Shown here: piece by piece, positions 11,830 through 21,891 of the stretch | How positions within the stretch are numbered: the stretch's first letter is position 1 | Layout of the letters: every line of letters starts with the position of its first letter | Assembly: GCA_021432605.1 (NCBI GenBank) | Contig: MU271143.1 | Span: 753,277 to 817,276 of the forward strand | Length of the DNA stretch: 64,000 nt | Origin: Coniochaeta sp. PMI_546 | Taxonomy: Eukaryota; Ascomycota; Sordariomycetes; Coniochaetales; Coniochaetaceae | Direction of reading: 5' to 3' | Notes under the pieces: generated by a model | Databases searched by the model: none | Seen by the model: the letters and a program-made list of their open reading frames with translations, nothing else | Told to the model about the DNA's origin: nothing | Translations under genes and position numbers: made by a program

Positions 11830-14434
11830 ATGGAGGAGACCGTAGCGAGAGCCAGGACATACATGCAATCTAGCGACTACTCTAGAGCAATTGTATTGTT
11901 GCAAAGGGTACGTAAAGTGTCTATCGCTCATCTACATCTGCTGTACGATCGCGCATGCTAGTACCGGCCCTCATCGCACATCTTTCGGGAGGCGATACTG
12001 CAACTCTCTGCCAGGTACATGTGTAAGGTACTGGTCGGTAACCAAGATCAGAGAGGACGGTCGGATCACACGACCAGACGACTATCCACGACCAGAGCAT
12101 AGTCCGACCGCTCTGTCATGGGCTCGACATCTCGACTCAACAAATACCGAGCTTAACGGGCTAGCATGCGTGATCCTGCTACAGGCGTAAGTGTAATCAC
12201 GTTGATCGCGTTACTGATCTTTCATTGTTAGGCACGGAACTTGTGCGGGTGCATCCGCCTGTTTCAAGAGAAGAACAAGACTAGAGAACATTCGTCAGCG
12301 AAGCCCTGTCTGCGCGACTCACTCCTGTCAGCCGCTCTCAGCGACGATGAGAATGACGAGGCAGTCTACCGGGCCGCAACAGGTCCATGCTCATGCGGTG
12401 TGCCAAAGCTGTCCTGCGAAGACCCAGTCCACATGGATGTGCTAGACAAAATGGCAGCTTGTTCAGCCGCGATGGGAAAGAATGAAGCAGCGATCGGCTT
12501 CGCGGCCGCAGCAATCCATCTGAACCCAAAGTCACCAGTGGTATGTCACCGAGCGAGAGTGATCGGATGGGTAGACTGACACAATGGTCGAAACAGGGCT
12601 ATTGTCGGCTTTCGAAGCTCATTCGGACGAGGAGATTAGATAAAGCAACCTTACGGTCCGATGTCGACAACGAGATTATGGCTCTGGCCATCGTCAGGCA
12701 CGGTGTGTCCAATGTCAAGAATCACGGCGATGTCCAGCACCCTCTGTACCAGGTACGTCTTCAAGTGTTGTGGCAGGAAATGGCAGATGCTAAAGCCCTG
12801 ACAGGTCTTGAGAGTGATCTCCAAGAAGCTATATCGCAAAGACCCGCTCAGAGTGTTCCCGTCAGAGCTTAAGGTCATGATCTTGTCCCATCTGGACACG
12901 CTGTCGCTCGTGTGAGTCAAACAAGCTCCACGCACCATGCTGCCTTCCAGTGCCCTAACATCCACGTGAATCTTGCAGTCGTTGTCAGCGTGTCTCCAAG
13001 CGCTGGCTCTTCGCCATCAGGGATGACCCAAATCTCTGGATGAGACTGAACTTCATCTTCACCGGGAAATACAAACCGGCGCGGATAGCAAAGGGGATGT
13101 TAAAAGTGATCAATCGATCTAAAAGAGCATCCACGCTCTCACTCGCGCCGGCCGTCTTCACCAGCAAGCAGTATCAGCTCATTTTCTCACATTTGAAGGA
13201 CTTGCGGCATTTGCATCTGGAGTCCGACGTGCAAATCGGACTTGACGAACCATGCGCTCAGCCGCCAAAGCAGCTTACAAAACTTACATTCTTTATGCCG
13301 CACACCCCTCGCTGCAGCAGCTGGCTGAGGTCCCTGCTCAAGGCTTCCGCTTCGACGCTAGAGGAGCTGCAGGTATCGGCCGAAGTCGACGCCGTCCTGG
13401 CTGAATGCTTGCCACGACTGAGGATCTTGCGGATGAGCGCCGGTACTGCCAAAATCTCCAGAGGACAAGACCTTCCGCTGGTACGTCTCTTCCCAGACCG
13501 CTCGGCAGATACATCGACCGATGGTGATAATTGTACATTCCACTGACAACATGAACAGGATCTTTTAGGTTCGCAGACGCCTAATCTCGAGCAACTCTGC
13601 CTTGAGGGAAGTTTACGCCTTACCGGAGGGCCTCATACTAGCCTTCTCGACCCGGTCCATCGAATCGTCCCCAGATGGCCGATGCTAAAAGCTCTGATTC
13701 TGGGCTGGGGCGTGAGGATGGGAACTTATACGAGCCTAGAACGCTTGGTCTCGCCCGGGATACAGGTTATCGATATCCTTAACGACGTTCATGTGGAGTC
13801 GTTTTTCAGGCTTGTTGATGAGTCCACGAGCTGGACCGAACTCCGCTTCTTTCGATCGGGCCTTCCAGTGGAGCCTGTGAACCTGTCCCGCGTCCTCGGG
13901 CCAAGTCTTCGGAACGGCAAACTCAAGACGCTTTCCCTGGCCTTATCACTGGACGAACTAGATCCAGCGAACTTCGCATCGCAGCTGCCCTTCGCTTTAC
14001 AGCATGTCCAGGCCGTTGGGTTGGCGTTCGACAGCTTTCCAATGGTAGGAGGCTTTGTCCGCCCACACTACCTCGACTGGGTTGCGAAGTTTCCGAATGC
14101 TCATACATTTGCCGTAAGTGGTGGTGGAGCGCATGTGGCGGCTGCGGTGGCGTCCCTGGTAATGCGACAGGGGACCAAGAGGATATTCGAGACTTCCTTA
14201 CACGGCGTAGAGAGGGATCAAGTCCTGGATGAGGCGAAGAAGCGGAACGTTGATGTCATACGGTCGGTCGGCTTCCCGGCCATCTTCCCGTGGCGGTTAG
14301 TGGATGATGATGGGACGGAGGGAACCGGGTTGGAAACAGGGGTGGGAGACATCGTCGAGCAGTGGAGGAATGCTCGCGGAAGGATTACGGACGGCTCATT
14401 CAAGGTTTCGAACCAACCCTTCTTCCGTGAGTAG
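11830..14434 (+). CDS. F-box protein with N-terminal TPR-like region and LRR-like C-terminus
   Basis: Six exons (11830-11907, 12232-12540, 12597-12752, 12805-12911, 12979-13480, 13559-14434) give 675 residues. Residues 1-180 resemble the TPR-like N-terminus of fungal F-box/TPR proteins, with Cys-rich phrases such as NLCGC and CSCGVPKLSC and a GYCRLSKL block after exon 2. The F-box lies at about 193-230: KDPLRVFPSELKVMILSHL continuing across an intron into SLVRCQRVSKRW. The remainder (about 240-675) has irregular leucine-rich stretches (LTKLTFF, LEQLCLEG, LKTLSLAL) typical of substrate-binding tails. The family acts as the substrate receptor of SCF ubiquitin ligases; the target is unknown. The first intron is long (324 nt) but joins phase 0 exactly where family members continue. 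The exon 1 boundary is the least certain part. Confidence 0.8.
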
Positions 14435-15026
14435 GCGGGCTATTGACAGTACTGAAGAAGAAGATGAAGAATCGTGATCTCACACGACATCGTGAAATAG
14501 CGGTCTACTGAGATAGCTATGTGTCGTCTCTCGTTATTTTTTGAGCCGTCGTCTCATCGCGACATTGTCTTACCGCTTAATCTGCGTCTCATCATCCGGT
14601 GTATCGTTTACCGTCGTCTCGTCGTCCACAACGAGGTAGTTCTGCATAGCTACCTAATCTGCGCCTGCACCTCCGACTAGTCTTCAAGTCCTTCCTTATT
14701 CAAACGAAGACAGGAATCTAGGCAGCATAGTTGAAATACGTCCATCCCATGCGCGTTGGCGACCAGACAGGCATCTTCTAACTATGATGGTAATCTACCA
14801 GTACCGATAGTACATAGTCAAAGAGCTCTATACTGGTTCAAGATATAGGCCATAATCAGTCAACAAAATGATAGGGATCCTGAAATGTATGTCTAAAGAA
14901 ACAACCTTACAACCCTGACTGCCGAAACCGCATTGTATGAACCATGGCCCGTTGCTCTTAAAAAACTCCGACACTTAAGCCTCTCCAAGCCCAGTATCAC
15001 CATACCAAATATTCCCAAACAATCAC
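14435..15026. other. Convergent intergenic region
   Basis: Separates the stop codons of the F-box gene (+) and the TinC-like gene (-). AT-rich with several short T and A runs; presumably the two 3' untranslated regions. No open frame of interest. Confidence 0.4.
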
Positions 15027-17602
15027 TCAAGACCCATTAGCAGAAGTCGCCGTGCCAACATCTCCTTGGATGAGACTTTGTAGCTCCCAAGGGTTAAGGG
15101 TGCTCCTTCTCCTCGAAGCCGCCTTGCTGGTCCTCCGCTCTCTCTTCCGAGGCTTCTCGACGACTACCAGATCGACAGCGTCCACGTCTTCCTTACTCTC
15201 CATCCCCTCCCCGGCCCCCGGCTCCGTCCTGCCCTCCACCTCTGGCCTCGAGCCATCAGCGCCTGCAGGCTCCTCGTCCTTTCCGCCGCGTGTACTTTCC
15301 TCCCGTTCTCTATCCCGCTTGATCGGCTCTTCGCCAGATCCATCAACCCTCTCTCCGCTCCCACCCTCGCTTCCAGGCGGCGCTAAGACAGGGTTCCCGC
15401 CCGCCCGCCCCATTCTCGCCATCCTCGCAGCCTTGAGCTTGGCTCTCACCCTGGCGGCGTCGGCCTCTCGCTCGGAAGCGGCCAGTTTGGCTGCTATGGT
15501 CGCCATGGTGAGGGGGCTCTGCTGCGGAGCCGGCAGAAGGTTGTTCGTCCTGGGCAAGGGCAGACGAGAGCTGGCTTTGGTCGGGGAGCGGGAGGATGCG
15601 GTCGAGAGGGCGGAGGTGTTGGAGGTCGTGGATGTTGCGCTTGTTGTGCGGTTGGTGCGGGTGCTGGAGGGTGGAGGGGGTTGTGTCGGGCTTGTTTCTG
15701 CAGGGTGAGGTTGCGGCTGCGATTGAGGTTGTTGCCTGCTGGCTTTGGTGCTTGTTGGGCGGGAAGGAGCCGGTCTTGTTGCGGCCCTTGTGTTGGACGC
15801 AGGGGCTGCTGCTGGTTGTGTCCGAGGTGGCCTGCCCACGGCTGCAGGTCCCGGTCGCTGACTTCTGGTCGACGTTGGTGCTGGTGTCTTCTCCTTTGCC
15901 ACTTCCCTGGACGGCTTGAGAATCATGTCGCTGTCGGGTGTGGATTTGGTGTCTGACATGTCCACTGATGTCGGCGGTGTTTCTGCGCGAGATGCCGGTC
16001 TCGACCGCTGTACGGGCTTCTCTGGGGACCGCGGCTTGATGAGATGCGGTGGCGGCTCAGGGGCTTGGGTATCCTGAGCCAGCTCGTACGTGTTCTCCTC
16101 CACAATGGTGGTGAAGTCGCCGGGTCCCTTTCGTGGTTTGAACGGTATTGGCTCTGCCTGGCCCCTATTACCTGCCGAATACGAGTCCTTCAAGGGACTC
16201 AGCTGTGGAGGCGGCGGCAATGGCGGGGAGCTGAACATGACAGATTGTTGGAGAACTTCCACGTTTGGCTCCTCGACGTCGAGATCGTTGATATCCACGT
16301 CGTCTTCGAATATGCTGGACTCGGCATCGCTCACGTCGTCATGTTCCTCTTCGTACTCCGGAGCTGGTACTAGGTGCAGCGAGTCAGCAGGGCTGGGCGA
16401 CTGGAGCATGCTAGGCTCCTCCGTCTCCTCCCTGACTGCAGCTAGGCGCAGGCCGAGACTTTGTGCCGTCTCAGCGACATCCCTGATCCGCACCGGGCTC
16501 AGCCGCAGACCCATCTTCAACTCCTCCACATTGACGGGCCGTCCATCGGCTTGCATCCTCTTTCGCCACCCGTCCATGAGGCGCACGGCTTCAGCCCATC
16601 TCGTCTCCATCTTCTCCCAACCATCCCGTAGCCGGCTGATCTCCTCGTCGCGCATGACGACCTCCTCGATGGGGACAAACGAGGGATTCGTCAAGATTGT
16701 CCGGAGATGGTCTAGAATGCCCTCGACTTCTTGCGCCATCTCGTCAGGGTTGACTGGAAGAGCAAGGGCGTGCCCATCGGTGTTGGCCCCCTGGCTACCC
16801 TCCTCCTTATCCCACCCGCTCATCTCTTTGAGGCTCTGCATAGTCCGTCTGACGAGCTCAAGGAGGTTCTCATTCTCTGCACTCAGGCCCTTAGCCAGCT
16901 CAGCAAGGAAAGAATTCGTCTCCATCCGCAGGTCATACACGTCGCTCTCCGTCACACCACGCGGGGTGCCTTTGTCGCTAGTCTCTCCGCCGATCTCCCC
17001 AGTGACGTTGATGGTCGTAATGCCGGGGTTCTTGGTCGCGCCTCTGGTCCTTCCGGTGTCAGAGACGGCCTTCTTCAGCCCGTCGATCTGGCGGTCGCGC
17101 TTGCGGACCTCGTTTGCGCATGCTGCCCGTGTTTGGGCGACGAGGGTCTTCATGCGCGCCGCTTCGTCCTTCAGCCTGTGGATGGTAGCCTCGGCGGCTC
17201 TGAGCTGTGCGCGCATCGAGGTCTCGGCTGCTTCGGCGAGGCTGGCTTTGCGCTGGGCCTCGGTTTGTCTGTCTCGGAGCTGCTGGATGTCGTTGGCTTG
17301 TCTCAGAGACTCGGCGCGTAATGCGCGGAGAGTCGTGGAGAGAGATTCGCGATGGTCGGCATCGCGCTACATGTCGGTCAGCACATATCCAGGGTTGATG
17401 ATCGGCGCACAATGCTCACGTCGCGACGTAGGATGAGGTCGTTGACGACACCCATGATCTTGCCCATAGTATCCGCCAGTTGGCCATCGGTGTCGCCCGG
17501 GTGGGCGAAGTTGATGTTCTGGCCATCGCGAAGTAAACCCCGGGACAGGAGCTGGTTGTTGATGTACAGCGATGCTGTGCGCAGGTTGTCTAGGTCTATC
17601 AT
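15027..17602 (-). CDS. tinC: NIMA-interacting protein TinC / ADIP (Msd1) family
   Basis: Two exons (17420-17602 and 15027-17366, intron of 53 nt) give 840 residues. The N-terminus, MIDLDNLRTASLYINNQLLS, is the conserved start of the afadin- and alpha-actinin-binding (ADIP) domain family, which includes Aspergillus TinC and fission yeast Msd1. Residues about 60-170 are a long charged coiled coil (heptads in the LRAAEATIHRLKDEAARMK area), with a second helical stretch to about 350. The middle is acidic, and the last 400 residues are Pro/Ser/Thr- and Lys/Arg-rich and probably disordered. Relatives act at spindle pole bodies or microtubule-organising centres and, for TinC, bind the mitotic kinase NIMA; the role here is inferred from the family. 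It shares a 519-bp divergent promoter region with the Gyp1-like gene. Confidence 0.85.
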
Positions 17603-18121
17603 GCTGCCGAAGTATCGCGTGTCATGTCAGGTTGGCCGTGTGGAAATAGTGGCGTTTCGAGGCACTTTGGTGTTGTTGAAGTCGGTCGCGAAATAAAAAT
17701 CGTGCGGAGAAGGCGGGACGAAACCAGGAAAATGTACAGCCTCCCGTTGTGCAATCAATCACAAGCAAGGGCAGGTAGGGTAATTCTTCTGCAGAGGAGC
17801 CATGTCCGTGTGTTTGTTGTCTAGGAGGGGCTGTTGCTGTGGGAACTATGCAAGCACCACAGCATTGTAAGTCTGCTAGTTTGTGCCCCTTATGCCATTG
17901 CATGAGGACCACGCAATATTAGGTAAAGGGCAAGGCTGGATGCACAGGGGTGGAACCTCCCCGCAATGAGTGCCAAGGTGGGGCGACAGCTGTGGATGCC
18001 GATGGTGATGGGCAGTGACGACCAACCTCGACTAGACTCCAAGTTTCGAGGCTCTATTCGATGTACTGATGCTCCAAGCGCGCAAGATGCGATTGCAAGC
18101 TCTGGATTTTGTCTTTTCATA
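17603..18121. promoter_or_regulatory. Divergent promoter region, TinC-like gene / Gyp1-like gene
   Basis: 519 bp between two divergent start codons. No coding region or clear TATA box is seen; it must hold the leaders and promoters of both genes. Confidence 0.5.
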
Positions 18122-20226
18122 ATGTTCTCATCTTCCTCAGGGAGCGGCAAGAAGCCGCCGCCTTCGCAGGTAGGTGTCAAGCCCATCGTTCGATGTTCCC
18201 CTCCGTGTCTCAGGAACGGCCAACTGACATCACTTGTGGACTCTAGGAGATGGTCCAGGTCGGTACGTGCCCACTCCTCCAACGGAGCGCAACGGGGTTT
18301 CTACAAGACTAACATCCATGTGTACAATCGCTAGACCGGTCCGAGTAAGCTGCGCATAGCATCAAACCATGGCTGAGCCTCTGACTAACAAGCATCGTCG
18401 TGCAGCTTAACACCACCCTTCTTCAAGGCTGCCCAACGGGAGGCCAGTATGGCGGGGAAGAAACCCGCGCGGGATCCAAATCTAGTCGTGGGCGCTTCGT
18501 ACTCGCATGCCGACATGCTCAAGTTCGAATCTCTGTGCGTCATCCAGCTTCTTGCTGCCCGGGGCGGCATCCGCTAACAGACACTGCCAGGAACCTTTCC
18601 GGCTCTGGATCTCGACCAAGGACCCCTCCATCCACATCTTCGACTGCCCATAGCCGAGCCACAACGACTTCACCCCCTCCGAAGCGGTCTGGCATGTCAT
18701 CGCCTCCGATCAAGACTTACATGAACTTTCTGTCGAATACCAATGATGACTGGAACGTGGACGAGGGGGACGATGCATACGGTTACGACGACGACGACGG
18801 AGACGACTTCGGCCTTCCAAGTCTGTCTAACATGAAGAGGAGGTCAAAGCGCATAGCAGCTGCGCAGAACAGACCAGATGCGGGCGGCATGCTCTCTCCG
18901 TCCCTAGACCACGGGTTCGGAATCCACGAGAGACGGTACTCGAACAGTGCCGACATAGCCATAGAGCGGCCGGCCCCGGCATACCCTCTGCCCAAGAAGA
19001 GTGAAGGAAAGATCCTGCGTCCGCAGTACAAAGACATACTCAAAGACCCCGCAAACGCACTCCACCTGATCAACCATCCAGCTACGCCAGCCAACGCCAC
19101 GCCGAAGGAGCTGGACGTCATCAACTCTAGGATATCAAGGATAAACAAGTTCAAGAAGATTCTCCAGTCATCAACCATATCTCTCCCGGATCTAAGGGCA
19201 CTGGCCTGGTCAGGGGTGCCTGAAGAGGTACGAGCGATGACATGGCAACTACTCCTAAGCTACCTCCCCACCAGCAGCGAACGCCGGGTCGCGACACTGG
19301 AGCGGAAGCGGAAGGAATATCTGGACGGGGTGCGGCAGGCTTTTGAGAGAGGGGGAAACGCGGCTGCATCAGGAGGAAAAGCCAGAGGTCTGGACGAGGC
19401 CGTATGGCATCAGATCAGCATCGACGTCCCGCGGACAAATCCGCACATCGAGTTGTACGGTTACGAGGCGACGCAGCGATCGCTGGAACGCATATTATAC
19501 GTCTGGGCCGTGCGACATCCTGCCAGCGGGTATGTGCAGGGGATCAACGACCTCGTCACGCCCTTCTGGCAAGTCTTTCTCGGCACCTATATCACAGACC
19601 CGGATATCGAGAGCGGAATGGATCCCGGCCAGCTCCCTAAGGCGGTGCTTGACGCCGTCGAAGCCGACTCGTTCTGGTGTCTGACGAAACTTCTCGACGG
19701 CATACAGGACCACTATATCGTGGCGCAGCCGGGCATCCAGCGGCAGGTTTCTGCGCTGCGGGATCTGACTGCGCGGATAGATCAGGGGCTTGCGAAACAC
19801 CTGGAGCACGAAAACGTGGAGTTTATACAGTTCAGCTTCAGATGGATGAACTGCCTACTTATGCGCGAAATCAGCGTCAAGAACACCATTAGGATGTGGG
19901 ACACATATATGGTAAGCTGCATCATGTTCCGTTTGTCATGTTCGCATCGCTGACTCTTCATTTCTCAGGCTGAAGAAAACGGCTTTTCGGAGTTCCATCT
20001 CTACGTATGCGCTGCGTTTCTGGTGAAGTGGTCCGACAAGCTCGTCAAGATGGACTTCCAGGAGATTATGATGTTCCTGCAGTCTCTCCCGACGCGACAT
20101 TGGACCGAGAAGGACATTGAGCTTCTCCTCAGCGAGGCTTATATCTGGCAGAGCCTGTTCAAGGGCTCAGCCGCACATCTAAAGGGACCTAGCAGCAGGA
20201 CGCCTTCGATGAGTTTGCAGCTGTGA
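18122..20226 (+). CDS. gyp1: Gyp1-type TBC-domain Rab GTPase-activating protein
   Basis: Six exons (18122-18169, 18247-18262, 18335-18344, 18406-18534, 18591-19911, 19969-20226) give 593 residues. The disordered N-terminus carries an acidic Asp-rich patch (about 128-142). The TBC domain begins near 265 with DLRALAWSGVPEEVRAMTWQ. The two catalytic fingers of the family are visible: Arg349 in IDVPRTNP and Gln384 in YVQGINDLVTPFW. Further conserved blocks are FRWMNCLLMREI and RMWDTYMAEENGFSEFHLYV. Gyp1 stimulates GTP hydrolysis on Ypt1/Rab1 at the Golgi; substrate choice here is inferred. Two consecutive tiny exons (16 and 10 nt) are needed to keep the N-terminus in frame and give the smooth sequence SQEMVQVDRSDLTPPFFKAA. 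A shifted 68-codon open frame runs past the stop codon (see findings). Confidence 0.9.
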
Positions 20227-21015
20227 TTGACTTCTGCAGTTATCACGACAAGCTGGACCAGGGTGGCCTCAGTACGCATGGGGTTGCCGTTCATGACTGC
20301 CCGGCCATCGAGTTGGCCACCCAAGGCGAGGCGGCCTCGGCTCTGCCGGAGGTTTGCACAGGAATCAAGCCCCAGTATGAGTGGCAGGCCGTGATGTCCT
20401 GAGTGTGGTTCTCGGTGAATCACATACTCGATGCGACAAGCGTCGAAGCCCGGTTAAGCCTGAGCAACACAGAAGAATCACGGAGCAAGGGCTCGGGATG
20501 CAACGCTCGAACAGGTCAAGCCAATGGGGCGTCTTGTGATACCAGGACGTTGGAGAGACTCTATAGTACATGTGGTCCGTTGCAGATAGCCACCTATGTA
20601 ATACCCCTATTGCCCTGCACAACGTTTTCCTCGACGCGCTAAAAATGCTAGACATCTGGAGTTTGAGGTCCAGTCCGCTTCCTCAGCCCTCTGTGTTCCA
20701 TTGCCCCTTATCCCCTTTCAACGCCCAACGTCACAGTCAGTTATGAGACACCTCTAACAAAGCTTCAAAAGCTAGGGTAAAGGGAACACATACAGTCTAG
20801 CTCTAAGGATCTTCCCGGGGTATCGTCTGATAGCTGGCTCTGGTAATGCTTTGCCTCTTTGTCTCATGGGGAGCTATTATCATTCACCAAGATGTTTAGT
20901 CAAGTGATCTTCACAAACTGGAAGGATGCCGAACATGCTGGACTGACCATCATCGACGTCAACCATCATGGCCTCGTGTCAGGACCTGATCATCAAGCCT
21001 TCCACCGTCATCCTC
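20227..21015. other. Convergent intergenic region
   Basis: Lies between the Gyp1-like gene (+) and a small minus-strand gene. The first 175 bases stay open in a frame shifted from gyp1. The rest has no coding signal and presumably holds the two 3' untranslated regions. Confidence 0.4.
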
Positions 21016-21384
21016 CTACACCACAGTCGTGATGAAGTATGCAACCGTCCTCAGCTGCCGGCTCGTGATGTCACCCGGGCCACGTTCGGTGACCAGCCAC
21101 TTCATCACAAACGCCATCTTGCCGCCGCCGCCGCGGTCGACTTTGTCCCAGTACTTCTCGAAGAAGGCACTGGAGTTGCACTCGTCGAGGATCACGCAGT
21201 ACATCGGGTATCCGCCGACTTTGACCACCTGGTCGTGTTTCTCCCGCAGCTCTTGGCACAGGGGGTCGTTCCATTTGAGGAAGACGGGCTTGCGAGGGGG
21301 GATCCAAGGGGGCAGAGGGTTGGTGAAGGGGCCGGTGTGGAAGCTGACTACGCCCCAGTCGAAGCGGGATGCTGGGTTGTCCAT
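21016..21384 (-). CDS. Small conserved-looking protein of unknown function (122 aa)
   Basis: A 122-residue frame. The ATG at 21384 was preferred over the upstream in-frame ATG at 21546 because the extra 54 residues are low-complexity His/Ala/Gln/Arg sequence typical of a leader, while MDNPASRFDWGVVSFHTG reads like a protein start. The body is rich in aromatic and proline residues (PWIPPRKPVFLKW), then CVILDECNSSAFFEKYWDKV, a glycine run and a C-terminal MKWLVTERGPGDI block. No signal peptide, membrane span or family I can name. The ordered composition and clean frame with no overlapping gene argue that it is real. It lies 507 bp downstream of the osh3 stop codon in the same orientation. Confidence 0.68.
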   Translation of the reverse strand: MDNPASRFDWGVVSFHTGPFTNPLPPWIPPRKPVFLKWNDPLCQELREKHDQVVKVGGYPMYCVILDECNSSAFFEKYWDKVDRGGGGKMAFVMKWLVTERGPGDITSRQLRTVAYFITTVV

Positions 21385-21891
21385 GGTGGTCTTTGGGTCT
21401 CGGTCAAGTAAGGGAGATTGGAGTAAGGAGGTTGGTGCTGCGTGCTGCGTACTGCGCGCTGCGTGCCTTCGTTGATGTGCTTGAGAGGACTGGTGGTGGT
21501 TTGGGTTGCGCTCAAGGAACTTTTGAGGGCAGGACAGTTGAGACATCTAGCGAAACGAGGGGGAGAGTGGCAGAACGACGTGATAACTGTATGATAGCTT
21601 CAGAGCGCGTGAGTGGCCGCTTTTGACATGTGTTCTTAAATAAAATGCGGACCCCAACATCCTTTGGCAAGCCTGGTGCGCGACGTCGACCATAGGCTAT
21701 GACAGAGACGAGGAAGAGTATACCCAGTTGCTCTACCCAGTTGTGCTCATACCCCATCACGCTGCTATAGACAGTCCTGCGACCACCATGAACAAAAGCG
21801 TCCACAAGCCTGCTTTGTACAGACCAAGACCGTGCAGGTACCACACTTCGACCCCCCCTCACTCTTGTCCCAGCCAGCTCACTCAACTCTT
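21385..21891. other. Intergenic region
   Basis: Spacer between osh3 and the small 122-residue gene (both minus). It should contain the osh3 3' untranslated region and the promoter of the small gene. A GC-rich repeat of a gctgcgtgctgcgta-like unit lies near 21435-21470. Confidence 0.4.
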
